From assembly GCF_027853245.1 (NCBI RefSeq), contig NZ_JAPTZM010000003.1: a stretch of DNA of 64,000 bases. The stretch is one strand, 5' to 3'. Below are positions 34,699 through 43,656 of this stretch, one piece after another. Below the pieces are notes generated by a model. The model was not told the origin of the DNA and ran no database searches. It saw only the letters and a list, made by a program, of their open reading frames with translations. The position numbers were made by a program, and so were the translations under genes. Each line of letters begins with the position of its first letter. Position 1 is the stretch's first letter. Source of the stretch: Atlantibacter subterraneus (GTDB lineage: Bacteria > Pseudomonadota > Gammaproteobacteria > Enterobacterales > Enterobacteriaceae).

Positions 34699-35460
34699 TT
34701 ACTGCCACAAGGCATGTTGGCGGCGATAGCAGTCCACCCACATTGCGGTAGCGCCGCACACCGCTATCGGCATAATCACCAGATTTAAAAACGGAATCAG
34801 CGTAAACAGGCTCACCAGCGCGCCGAATTGCATATTAGTAAATTTGCGTTCGCGCAGGGCGATACGCATCGTTTTAAACGGGACTTTGTGGTTATCGAAA
34901 GGATAGTCGCAATACTGGATTGCCAGCATCCAGGCGCTGAATAAAAACCACAGCACCGGCGCGACGGTCTGGCCGATGCCAGGGATAAAGTAAAGCAACA
35001 GCAGAACTACGGCGCGCGGAAGATACCAGGCCAGCTTTTGCCATTCGCGTTTCATGATACGCGGTACGTCTTTGAGGATGCCAAAAACCCCGGTGTCCGG
35101 TGGAGTAGCGCCGGTTAAACGCGCTTCTAGCTGTTCTGCCAACAGGCCATTAAACGGCGCGGCAATCCAGTTCGCCAGAGTTGAGAAGAAATAGCCGAAG
35201 ATCAGCAGCACGGAAATCACCACTAATGGCCAAATCACATAGCTCAACCATTGCAGCCAGCCCGGGACGTGAGACATCAGCGCCGGGATCCAGACGTCAA
35301 ATTGAGAAAACAGCCACCAAAATGCCCCGCCCATCAGGACGATATTGATCAATAATGGCAGGATAACGAACCGGCGAATGCCCGGCAGCGTGACCAGTTT
35401 CCAGCCCTGAGAAAAATAATACAGACCGCTACGCGGCGTGCCGCCGGATTGTGAAACCAT
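34699..35460 (-). CDS. cysZ: CysZ, sulfate permease
   Basis: Inner-membrane sulfate transporter of the CysZ family, 253 residues as in E. coli. Several hydrophobic segments are visible (about 30-50, 68-95, 145-165 and 205-235). FIPGIGQTVAPVLWF and YPFDNHKVPF are family blocks. It lies upstream of cysK, same strand, with the cysK promoter between them. Confidence 0.95.
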   Translation of the reverse strand: MVSQSGGTPRSGLYYFSQGWKLVTLPGIRRFVILPLLINIVLMGGAFWWLFSQFDVWIPALMSHVPGWLQWLSYVIWPLVVISVLLIFGYFFSTLANWIAAPFNGLLAEQLEARLTGATPPDTGVFGILKDVPRIMKREWQKLAWYLPRAVVLLLLYFIPGIGQTVAPVLWFLFSAWMLAIQYCDYPFDNHKVPFKTMRIALRERKFTNMQFGALVSLFTLIPFLNLVIMPIAVCGATAMWVDCYRRQHALWQ

Positions 35461-35688
35461 ATTGAGGCTTACTCCTTAAATGTCAGCCAGGGTCAACGCA
35501 GGCTATCTTAACCGAGCCCGGGAATATCGCCAGTTCGGAAATGGTCGAAAAAACAGCAAAAAACACGTTTTATTTCATCTTTATGCGGAGAAAAACGTGA
35601 GTGGACTTGCACTCAAGCAGATGGGCAAATACTCTTAGTGAGTAAATGTTTGCCGCAGTGGCAAGGTGTTAGAACAACAGAGAATATA

Positions 35689-36642
35689 ATGATGCAGGAT
35701 TTGCGTCTGATATTAATCATTGTTGGCGCAATCGCCATAATAGCCTTACTGGTGCACGGCCTGTGGACCAGCCGTAAGGAACGCTCCTCTGTGTTCCGCG
35801 ACCGTCCGATTAAGCGGATGAAGTCGAGGCGTGATGACGATTCTGATGATGATGGCGACGACATGGAAGACGAAGGGGTCGGTGAAGTACGTGTTCGCCG
35901 CGTTGCACCCGATCATGACAGCGTCTCCCGGGAACCTGAGCCGCCTCGCCAGCCGGAAGCGCCGCAGCATAACTACCAGCCTCCTTATGCGTCCTCGCAG
36001 CCGCGCCAGCCTGTGGCTCGTCCTCAGGAACCCGAGCAACGCGCGCCGGTGCAGCAACAGCCTGTACAACAGGCACCCGTCGCTCCGCAGCCTGCGCCGA
36101 CGCAACCTGTTGTAAGAGCGCCGGAACCGCAGCAGCCGCAACCCGTTGCGCCTGCGCCGCAGCCTGAACCTGTCGCGCAGCCTGAACCGGCGCCCGCACC
36201 GGCACCTGAAAAACCGCGCTTGAAAGAGACCGTCATTGTCATGAACGTGTCGGCTCATGCCGGTAGCCAGTTGAATGGCGACGTGCTGCTCAACAGCATT
36301 CAGCAGGCCGGATTTACCTTCGGCGAAATGAATATTTTCCATCGTCACCTCAGCCCGGACGGCAGCGGGCCGGTACTGTTCAGCCTGGCGAATATGGTGA
36401 AGCCGGGGTCGTTCGATCCGGAAAACATGCATACGTTCGCGACGCCTGGCGTCACCATCTTTATGCAGGTGCCTTCTTATGGCGATGAGATCCAGAACTT
36501 CAAGCTGATGCTGCAATCTGCACAGCACATTGCCGATGAAGTTGGCGGCGTGGTGCTGGACGATCAGCGTCGCATGATGACGCCGCAAAAACTGCGTGAA
36601 TACCAGGATCGCATCCGCGAAGTCAAAGACGCTAACGCATAA
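35689..36642 (+). CDS. zipA: ZipA, FtsZ-anchoring cell division protein
   Basis: Bitopic essential division protein that tethers FtsZ to the membrane. The 317 residues comprise an N-terminal membrane anchor (residues ~6-27, LILIIVGAIAIIALLVHGLW), a charged segment, a long Pro/Gln/Ala-rich linker (~90-190) and the C-terminal FtsZ-binding domain (~195-317, VIVMNVSAHAGSQLNG onward). The start is the first of two ATGs (MMQDLRL) as in E. coli; the in-frame codon at 35638 is upstream noise. The gene is divergent from cysZ. Confidence 0.96.
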   Translation: MMQDLRLILIIVGAIAIIALLVHGLWTSRKERSSVFRDRPIKRMKSRRDDDSDDDGDDMEDEGVGEVRVRRVAPDHDSVSREPEPPRQPEAPQHNYQPPYASSQPRQPVARPQEPEQRAPVQQQPVQQAPVAPQPAPTQPVVRAPEPQQPQPVAPAPQPEPVAQPEPAPAPAPEKPRLKETVIVMNVSAHAGSQLNGDVLLNSIQQAGFTFGEMNIFHRHLSPDGSGPVLFSLANMVKPGSFDPENMHTFATPGVTIFMQVPSYGDEIQNFKLMLQSAQHIADEVGGVVLDDQRRMMTPQKLREYQDRIREVKDANA

Positions 36643-36671
36643 CCTGCGTGCGGTGAACAACATTCTCTAAG

Positions 36672-36696
36672 CCCCCGCATCGTCGGGGGTTTTTTT
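36672..36696 (+). terminator. Terminator between zipA and ligA
   Basis: A CCCCCG / CGGGGG stem with a 6-base loop followed by seven T residues, 30 bp after zipA and 16 bp before ligA. Confidence 0.88.
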
Positions 36697-36711
36697 CATT
36701 GGTGGTGTGAT

Positions 36712-38730
36712 ATGGACTCAATAGAACAAAAACTGACTGAACTTAGAACCACGCTTCGCCATCATGAATATTTGTACCATGTGATGGATGCGCCTGAAGT
36801 TCCGGACGCCGAATACGACCGGTTAATGAATGAATTGCGTGCGCTGGAAGCAGACAATCCGACGCTGATCACCCCGGATTCCCCGACCCAGCGCGTGGGT
36901 GCCGCGCCGCTGACGGCGTTTACCCAAATCCGTCACGAAGTGCCGATGCTGTCGCTGGATAACGTATTCGATGAAAGCAGCTTTCTGGCCTTCAACAAAC
37001 GCGTGCAGGATCGGTTAAAAAGCAGCGATGCGCTGACTTACTGCTGTGAACTCAAGCTCGACGGACTGGCGGTGAGCCTGCTGTATGAAAACGGTTTGCT
37101 GGTCCGCGCCGCCACCCGTGGCGACGGCACCACCGGGGAAGATATTACCTCCAATATTCGTACCGTGCGGGCGATCCCGCTGAAACTGCGCGGCGATGAT
37201 ATTCCTGTGCGTCTGGAAGTGCGCGGCGAGGTGTTCCTACCCCAGGCCGGATTTGAAAAGATTAACGAAGAAGCCCGGCGCACCGGCGGAAAAGTGTTTG
37301 CTAATCCGCGCAATGCGGCGGCGGGGTCGCTGCGCCAGCTCGATCCGCGCATTACGGCGAAGCGCCCGCTAACCTTCAACTGCTACGGCATCGGTATTCT
37401 GGAAGGCGGCGAACTGCCGGCCAGCCATTACCAGCGCCTGCAGCAGTTCGCCAAATGGGGCCTGCCGATTAGCCATCGCACTCGCATTTGCCAGACTCCG
37501 GAAGAAGTGCTGGCGTTTTATCATCAGGTTGAGGCCGATCGCCCGCAGCTGGGTTTTGATATCGACGGCGTGGTGATCAAAGTCGATTCGCTGACGCTTC
37601 AGGATCAGCTCGGCTTTGTGGCACGTGCGCCGCGCTGGGCGGTGGCCTTCAAATTCCCCGCTCAGGAGCAGATGACCTTTGTGCGCGATGTGGAATTCCA
37701 GGTTGGCCGCACCGGTGCCATCACGCCGGTGGCACGTCTGGAGCCGGTGCAAGTGGCAGGCGTACTGGTGAGTAACGCCACGCTGCATAACGCTGACGAG
37801 ATTGAGCGTCTGGGGCTGCGCATCGGCGATAAAGTGGTGATCCGCCGCGCCGGAGACGTGATCCCCCAGGTAGTCAACGTGGTGCTCTCCGAGCGCCCGG
37901 ACGAGACCCGGGAAGTCACCTTCCCGACACACTGCCCGGTTTGCGGTTCCGACGTTGAGCGCGTCGAGGGCGAGGCCGTGGCGCGTTGCACCGGCGGTTT
38001 GATTTGCGGCGCACAGCGAAAAGAATCCCTGAAGCACTTTGTCTCGCGCCGGGCGATGGACGTCGATGGCATGGGCGACAAGATTATCGATCAGCTGGTG
38101 GAGAAAGAGTACGTTCATACGCCTGCGGACCTGTTCCGGTTAACCGCCGGGAAGCTGACCGGTCTGGATCGCATGGGGCCGAAGTCGGCGCAGAACGTGG
38201 TCGACGCCCTCGAAAAAGCTAAAAACACCACTTTTGCGCGCTTCCTGTACGCACTGGGTATCCGTGAAGTCGGGGAGGCCACGGCTGCGGGGCTGGCCTC
38301 TTATTTCGGCAATCTGGATGCGCTGACGAAGGCGAGTATCGAAGAACTGCAAAAAGTTCCGGATGTCGGGATTGTGGTCGCGACGCACGTATTCAATTTC
38401 TTTGAAGAAGAGAGCAACCGCGAAGTGATCCGCCAGCTGGTGGAGGATATCGGCATTCGCTGGCCTGAACCGCTGGTGATTAAGGCGGAAGAGATCGATA
38501 GCCCGTTCGCCGGGAAAACCGTCGTGCTGACTGGCTCGCTGAGCCAACTGTCGCGCGATGACGCCAAAGCGCGGCTGATCGCGCTCGGCGCAAAAGTGGC
38601 AGGTAGCGTGTCGAAAAAAACCGATCTGGTGATTGCCGGTGAAGCGGCGGGATCCAAACTGGCGAAGGCGCAGGAGCTGGGGATCGCCGTGATCGACGAA
38701 GACGAAATGATGCGTCTTTTGGGTGAATAA
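36712..38730 (+). CDS. ligA: LigA, NAD-dependent DNA ligase
   Basis: Essential ligase sealing nicks during replication and repair. The protein has 672 residues. AMP-accepting Lys115 is in CELKLDGLA, followed by the OB fold, a four-cysteine zinc finger (CPVCGSD...CTGGLICG at ~408-432), helix-hairpin-helix repeats and a C-terminal BRCT domain (FAGKTVVLTGSL onward). It is followed directly by ypeB. Confidence 0.97.
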   Translation: MDSIEQKLTELRTTLRHHEYLYHVMDAPEVPDAEYDRLMNELRALEADNPTLITPDSPTQRVGAAPLTAFTQIRHEVPMLSLDNVFDESSFLAFNKRVQDRLKSSDALTYCCELKLDGLAVSLLYENGLLVRAATRGDGTTGEDITSNIRTVRAIPLKLRGDDIPVRLEVRGEVFLPQAGFEKINEEARRTGGKVFANPRNAAAGSLRQLDPRITAKRPLTFNCYGIGILEGGELPASHYQRLQQFAKWGLPISHRTRICQTPEEVLAFYHQVEADRPQLGFDIDGVVIKVDSLTLQDQLGFVARAPRWAVAFKFPAQEQMTFVRDVEFQVGRTGAITPVARLEPVQVAGVLVSNATLHNADEIERLGLRIGDKVVIRRAGDVIPQVVNVVLSERPDETREVTFPTHCPVCGSDVERVEGEAVARCTGGLICGAQRKESLKHFVSRRAMDVDGMGDKIIDQLVEKEYVHTPADLFRLTAGKLTGLDRMGPKSAQNVVDALEKAKNTTFARFLYALGIREVGEATAAGLASYFGNLDALTKASIEELQKVPDVGIVVATHVFNFFEEESNREVIRQLVEDIGIRWPEPLVIKAEEIDSPFAGKTVVLTGSLSQLSRDDAKARLIALGAKVAGSVSKKTDLVIAGEAAGSKLAKAQELGIAVIDEDEMMRLLGE

Positions 38731-38731
38731 C

Positions 38732-38944
38732 ATGGAAAAAGAGCAGCTCATCGCCATCGCCAACACTGAAATGCCGTTTGGTAAATACAAAGGCCGCAGG
38801 CTGATTGATTTACCGGAAGAGTATCTGCTGTGGTTCGCCCGCAAGGATGAATTCCCTGCCGGGCGGTTGGGCGAGTTGATGTCGATTACTTTGCTGATTA
38901 AAACCGAGGGGCTGACGCATCTGGTGCAGCCCCTGAAGAAGTAG
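38732..38944 (+). CDS. ypeB: YpeB, DUF3820 small protein
   Basis: A 70-residue protein of the DUF3820 family, function unknown. MPFGKYKGRRLIDLPEEYL is nearly identical to E. coli YpeB. Two starts are possible: GTG 38723 overlapping the ligA stop, or ATG 38732. I prefer ATG because GGGTGA lies five bases upstream. It is probably co-transcribed with ligA and converges on yfeH, whose stop is 2 bp away. Confidence 0.88.
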   Translation: MEKEQLIAIANTEMPFGKYKGRRLIDLPEEYLLWFARKDEFPAGRLGELMSITLLIKTEGLTHLVQPLKK

Positions 38945-38946
38945 CT

Positions 38947-39945
38947 TTAGACTTTTGCGGCGCGGGCATTTTCCTGCGCCTGCAATTGTTCCGTCTGGTG
39001 CTTATAGCGCCGCGCCAGCACCGCACAGATCATCAGCTGGATCTGATGGAAAATCATCAGCGGCAGCACCATCATGCCAATCACCGAAGTCGGAAACAGG
39101 ATATTGGCCATCGGTATCCCGTTCGCCAGGCTTTTCTTCGAGCCGCAGAAAACAATGGTGATCTCATCGGCTTTGCTGAAGCCGCATTTGCGCGCCACCA
39201 GCACGTTCACACCAATCACAATCGCCAACAGCACCAGGCTGACCACCACGATAAACAGTAACGAACCCAGGCCGACCTGATGCCAGATGCCGTTGACCAC
39301 GGCTTCACTAAAGGCGGTATATACCACCAGCAGAATAGACGTCTGGTCAGTGTTCGATATCAGTTTTTTGTGCCGCGCCACCCAGCCGCCAATCCACGGA
39401 CGCGACAAATGGCCCAGCACGAACGGCAGCAGCAGTTGCAGCATAATTTTGCCGACCTGCTCCAGGCTACCTTCCGCACCGTGCATATTCATTACCAGAC
39501 CGACCAGCAGCGGTGACAGGAAAATCCCCAGCAGGCTTGATGCCGAGGCGGAACAGACCGCCGCCGCAACGTTGCCGCCCGCCAGTGAGGTAAAGGCGAT
39601 GGCTGACTGCACGGTTGCGGGCAAAATACACAGATAGAGGAAGCCGGTATACAGCTCCTGGCTGACGTTAACCGGTGCCCACCAGGCGAAAAGTACGCCG
39701 AGTACCGGAAAGAGAATGAACGTGCTGCACATCACCCAAAGGTGCAGCCGCCAGTGGCTACCGCCCGCGATAATCGCTTCACGCGATAGCTTCGCGCCGT
39801 GCATAAAGAAGAGCAAGGCAATGGCCGCCGTGGTTAGCCCTTCGAAAAACGGAACGAATCCGCCGCGCGCCGGTAAGAATGAAGCCAGTAATACCACCGT
39901 AATCAGCGTGATGGTAAACGGATCGAGGATACGCAAAAGTTTCAT
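38947..39945 (-). CDS. yfeH: YfeH, SBF-family (bile acid:sodium symporter-like) transporter
   Basis: A 332-residue membrane protein of the SBF-like/BASS superfamily with about ten hydrophobic segments. LPATVQSAIAFTSLAGGN and FCGSKKSLANGIPMAN are the family cross-over motifs. The substrate is unknown. GGAGAG precedes the ATG. It is divergent from yfeR (86 bp), the arrangement in which yfeR is thought to control it. Confidence 0.92.
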   Translation of the reverse strand: MKLLRILDPFTITLITVVLLASFLPARGGFVPFFEGLTTAAIALLFFMHGAKLSREAIIAGGSHWRLHLWVMCSTFILFPVLGVLFAWWAPVNVSQELYTGFLYLCILPATVQSAIAFTSLAGGNVAAAVCSASASSLLGIFLSPLLVGLVMNMHGAEGSLEQVGKIMLQLLLPFVLGHLSRPWIGGWVARHKKLISNTDQTSILLVVYTAFSEAVVNGIWHQVGLGSLLFIVVVSLVLLAIVIGVNVLVARKCGFSKADEITIVFCGSKKSLANGIPMANILFPTSVIGMMVLPLMIFHQIQLMICAVLARRYKHQTEQLQAQENARAAKV

Positions 39946-40031
39946 AATCTCTCCTGAGTCGAGCGCTTATTTTGCGTTTTTCATTTTGAGAAATAAAATT
40001 GATTTATTGCATCCATTCATGAAGGAAATAT

Positions 40032-40973
40032 ATGAATGTTTCACTGCGCCAGTTGCGCACCTTTGTTACCGTCGCTCAGGCCAAAAGTTTCAGCCGTGCC
40101 GGTGACATCATCGGCTTAAGTCAATCTGCCGTAAGTCACAGTGTAAAAGAACTTGAGCGCCAGTGTGGGGTGCGGCTGCTGGACCGCACCACCCGGGAGG
40201 TGGTGATGACCGAGGCCGGGCACCAGCTGGCGGCGCGGCTGGAGCGTCTGCTGGATGAGTTAAACAGCACTTTGCGTGATGCCGGACGGGTAGGGCAGCA
40301 GTTATCGGGCACGGTGCGTGTGGCGGCCAGCCAGACTATTTCCGCGCATTTAATTCCGCAGTGCATCGCGCAGTGTAACCGCGACTATCCTGAAATCGAT
40401 TTTGTGCTGCACGACAGGCCGCAGCAGTGGGTTCTGGAGAGTATTCGCCAGGGCGAAGTGGATTTTGGCATTGTGATCGATCCCGGCCCGGTCAGCGATT
40501 TGCAGTGCGAAGCGGTATTGTCGGAACCGTTTTTATTGTTATGCCGGGGAGATCACCCCTTTAACCAACAGCAGCATGTCCCATGGCAGGCCCTGCACGG
40601 TCAACCGCTGGTGTTGCAGGACTATGCCTCGGGGAGCCGTCCACTTATCGATGCGGCGCTCCACCGGCAAAATATTGCCGCCAATATTGTCCAGGAGATA
40701 GGGCACCCGGCCACGCTGTTTCCCATGGTGGAGGCGGGGATAGGGATTAGCGTATTGCCCGCGCTGGCCTTGCCTCTGCCGCAGGGTTGCCATCTGGTGG
40801 TCAAGCCGCTGACGCCGGTTGTCGAACGTCGATTAATGCTGGTGCAGCGTAAAAAAAGGTCGCTTTCCGGGGCGGCGCAGGCGATTTGGGAAGTGGTACG
40901 CGCGCAGGCCCATTACCTGACTCAGGCGCGTATCCACGATCCGCTGTTTAATGCGCCGGACGATCAGACGTAA
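40032..40973 (+). CDS. yfeR: YfeR, LysR-family regulator
   Basis: A 313-residue LysR-type regulator, divergent from yfeH. The HTH is at residues ~4-61 (LRQLRTFVTVAQAKSFSRAG). The effector domain contains VDFGIVIDPG and EAGIGISVLPALALP. In Salmonella, YfeR has been linked to osmotic response and yfeH control; here that is inference. It ends 10 bp inside the converging FlxA-like gene. Its closest relative in this window is the oxalate LysR gene. Confidence 0.92.
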   Translation: MNVSLRQLRTFVTVAQAKSFSRAGDIIGLSQSAVSHSVKELERQCGVRLLDRTTREVVMTEAGHQLAARLERLLDELNSTLRDAGRVGQQLSGTVRVAASQTISAHLIPQCIAQCNRDYPEIDFVLHDRPQQWVLESIRQGEVDFGIVIDPGPVSDLQCEAVLSEPFLLLCRGDHPFNQQQHVPWQALHGQPLVLQDYASGSRPLIDAALHRQNIAANIVQEIGHPATLFPMVEAGIGISVLPALALPLPQGCHLVVKPLTPVVERRLMLVQRKKRSLSGAAQAIWEVVRAQAHYLTQARIHDPLFNAPDDQT

Positions 40974-41287
40974 ACATCAATCTGACGATCGCTGGATGGG
41001 GCATTTGCGTTTGCGGCATCTTGCTTCTTCTGGGCTTCTTCCACCTGCTGGCGCTGCAATTGCGCCAGCTGCGCCTGCAGCATTTTAATCTGCGTCTGAA
41101 TCAGCTCTTGCTGCTTTTGCTTTTGTTCTGTGCTTCCGCTGCCGCTGGCGATGTCTTTCAACTGCTGGGTCAGTTTGGTGATTTGCTGGGTAATGCGGGT
41201 AATCTGCGCCGCAAGGCTGTTGCCCTGTGAGGCGCTGCTTCCGCCACCGCTGGTGGGTACTGAAGTAGTTGTTGATATGGTTGTCAT
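40964..41287 (-). CDS. FlxA-like coiled-coil protein
   Basis: A 107-residue Gln/Ser/Thr-rich protein with a central coiled coil (about residues 25-85; ITRITQQITKLTQQLKDI and QIKMLQAQLAQLQRQQ show heptad leucines). It matches the FlxA-like family; E. coli FlxA is a sigma-28 flagellar-class gene of unknown function. A strong AAGGAGG precedes the ATG at 41287. Its 3' end overlaps yfeR tail-to-tail by 10 bp. The gene is absent from this position in E. coli. Confidence 0.8.
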   Translation of the reverse strand: MTTISTTTSVPTSGGGSSASQGNSLAAQITRITQQITKLTQQLKDIASGSGSTEQKQKQQELIQTQIKMLQAQLAQLQRQQVEEAQKKQDAANANAPSSDRQIDVYV

Positions 41288-41460
41288 CCGATCCTCCTTT
41301 TCATGCCTGTACGACGTTATCGGCCTGCAGTTTAAAAACTTGAATGACCCACCGGGAGGATCGATACAGAAACGCTATTGATGGGGCGGGCAAAGTGTAT
41401 TGGTTTATAGCGCGGCTCTGTCGTTATAACTCAGGGACTCTCTACTCTGAAGGAAGCGTT

Positions 41461-42294
41461 ATGACCGCGACTCTGTTTTCTCACCCTGATGCCTGCGCTG
41501 AAATTATTCGCGCCTGTAAACCCAACTTTACTCCCCGCGTGGCGTTCATTCTTGGTTCCGGACTGGGGGCTTTAGCTGACCAAATCGTCGATGCGGTTGC
41601 AATTCCATACCAGAAACTGCCTGGTTTCCCTGTCAGCGGCGTACAGGGGCATGCCGGAGAACTGGTATTAGGCCAGCTGGCGGGCGTAAACGTTGCCTGT
41701 ATGAAGGGGCGCGGCCATTTCTATGAAGGACGCGGAATGACCATCATGACCGATGCGATCCGCACGTTCAAACTTCTGGGATGTGAACTGCTGTTTTGCA
41801 CTAATGCGGCGGGGTCACTGCGCCCGGAGGTAGGTGCAGGCCAACTGGTAGTCCTAACCGATCACATCAATATGATGCCGGGCACCCCGATGGTGGGGCC
41901 GAATGACGATCGCTTCGGCGAACGTTTTTTCTCGCTGGCGAACGCCTATGACGCCGACTATCGCGCGCAGTTGCAGGAAGTGGCTGCGCAGCAGGGCTTC
42001 CCGCTCCATGAGGGGATATTTGTCTCCTATCCTGGCCCGAACTTCGAGACCGCAGCAGAAATTCGCATGATGCAGCTTATTGGCGGCGACGTGGTAGGGA
42101 TGTCCGTAGTACCGGAGGCGATCGCTGCTCGTCATTGTGGCCTGAAAGTGGTGGCAGTTTCGGCGATTACCAATATGGCTGAGGGGTTAAGTGACGTCAC
42201 GCTATCTCATGCACAAACCCTGGCGGCGGCGAAACTCTCCCGACAAAACTTTATAGCGCTGATTTGCGGCTTCCTCGGCAAGTTATCCCGCTAA
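41461..42294 (+). CDS. xapA: XapA, xanthosine phosphorylase
   Basis: Purine nucleoside phosphorylase II, cleaving xanthosine, inosine and guanosine with phosphate. It has 277 residues, as in E. coli. Typical PNP motifs are ILGSGLGALAD, KGRGHFYEGR, TNAAGSLRPEVGAG and the base-contacting AVSAITNMAEG. AAGGAAG precedes ATG 41461; upstream in-frame codons are not conserved. First gene of the xapAB pair. Confidence 0.96.
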   Translation: MTATLFSHPDACAEIIRACKPNFTPRVAFILGSGLGALADQIVDAVAIPYQKLPGFPVSGVQGHAGELVLGQLAGVNVACMKGRGHFYEGRGMTIMTDAIRTFKLLGCELLFCTNAAGSLRPEVGAGQLVVLTDHINMMPGTPMVGPNDDRFGERFFSLANAYDADYRAQLQEVAAQQGFPLHEGIFVSYPGPNFETAAEIRMMQLIGGDVVGMSVVPEAIAARHCGLKVVAVSAITNMAEGLSDVTLSHAQTLAAAKLSRQNFIALICGFLGKLSR

Positions 42295-42349
42295 ACCGAT
42301 CATACAGGTTCCCTGTACGGGAGCCTGCTTTGCGATAAGGACAATGATT

Positions 42350-43606
42350 ATGGGCATTGCAAGCCGTTTAAAGATCATGTCGTTTATGCAGTATTTTATC
42401 TGGGGGAGCTGGCTGGTGACCCTGGGCTCATACATGATAAATACCCTCCATTTCAGCGGTGCAAATGTGGGGATGGTATACAGCTCAAAAGGTTTAGCGG
42501 CAATCATCATGCCCGCGCTGGTAGGCATCGTAGCCGATAAATGGTTACGTGCCGAACGAGCTTATTGCCTGTGCCATTTGATTTGCGCGGGCGCGTTAGG
42601 TTACGCCGCCCATGTTGATCAACCTGGCGTCATGTTTTGGGCGATGTTAGTCAATGCTATGGCATTTATGCCAACCATTGCGCTATCAAATAGCATTTCC
42701 TATTACTGTCTTGAAAAAGCGGGGATGGACACGGTTAGCTGCTTTCCGCCGATTCGGGTATTCGGTACGGTAGGATTTATTGTCGCGATGTGGGCTATCA
42801 GCCTTATGGGCTTTGAGCTCAGCAATGTGCAGCTGTACATTGCCTCAGGATCGTCATTTATTCTGGCGGTGTATGCGTTAACCCTACCGCCGGTGCCCTG
42901 TGCAAAAAATAAAGCTCAACAGAGCCTGGCAGGAAAACTGGGTCTGAATGCGCTGGTGCTTTTTAAGCAGCCGCTAATGATGGTGTTCTTTTTGTTTGCC
43001 ATGTTGCTGGGCGCGGTACTGCAAATAACCAATACTTTCGGCAGCCCCTTTTTGCATGACTTCATTCGCGATCCACAATTCGCTGACAGTTTTATTGTGA
43101 AATATCCTTCGCTGTTGCTATCGGTGTCGCAAATGTCCGAAGTGGGATTTATTTTAACTATCCCGTACTTTCTTAAGCGCTATGGCATCAAGGTTGTCAT
43201 GCTAATGAGCATGATTGCCTGGATGCTGCGTTTTGGTCTGTTTGCTGTTGGCGATCCCTCCGCCAGCGGCGTTATTTTTTTGCTGCTGTCGATGATTGTG
43301 TACGGATGCGCATTCGACTTTTTTAATATTTCCGGCTCGGTATTTGTGGAGCAAGAAGTCGATCCCGCAATTCGCTCCAGTGCACAAGGGTTGTTTATGA
43401 CCATGGTGAATGGCATCGGCGCATGGGTGGGGTCAATCTTAAGCGGAATGGCCGTGGATTATTTCTCCGTAGACGGCGTAAAGCACTGGCCGACAATCTG
43501 GCTGGTGTTTGCCGCTTATGCACTTGCGCTGGCTGTGCTGTTTTTATTCAGTTTTCATTATCGGCATCAGCCGGATAAAACCTTGCATACGTCACTGTCT
43601 CATTAA
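42350..43606 (+). CDS. xapB: XapB, xanthosine transporter
   Basis: Nucleoside:H+ symporter of the NupG/XapB MFS group, 418 residues with 12 hydrophobic helices. MQYFIWGSWLVTLGSYM at the N-terminus and YGCAFDFFNISGSVFVEQE in helix 10-11 are strongly conserved. I chose ATG 42350 (MGIASRLK) because AAGGA lies eight bases upstream; ATG 42344 is too close to it. It lies 55 bp after xapA. Confidence 0.95.
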   Translation: MGIASRLKIMSFMQYFIWGSWLVTLGSYMINTLHFSGANVGMVYSSKGLAAIIMPALVGIVADKWLRAERAYCLCHLICAGALGYAAHVDQPGVMFWAMLVNAMAFMPTIALSNSISYYCLEKAGMDTVSCFPPIRVFGTVGFIVAMWAISLMGFELSNVQLYIASGSSFILAVYALTLPPVPCAKNKAQQSLAGKLGLNALVLFKQPLMMVFFLFAMLLGAVLQITNTFGSPFLHDFIRDPQFADSFIVKYPSLLLSVSQMSEVGFILTIPYFLKRYGIKVVMLMSMIAWMLRFGLFAVGDPSASGVIFLLLSMIVYGCAFDFFNISGSVFVEQEVDPAIRSSAQGLFMTMVNGIGAWVGSILSGMAVDYFSVDGVKHWPTIWLVFAAYALALAVLFLFSFHYRHQPDKTLHTSLSH

Positions 43607-43656
43607 CGGCCAGGTGATAAATAACGAGGAGCAGAGGGCGCAGGAGTGCGCAGTAA

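Noticed and set aside
36024..36242. Gly/Cys/Ala-rich small frame antisense to zipA
   Set aside because: A by-product of the repetitive Pro/Gln codons of the ZipA linker.
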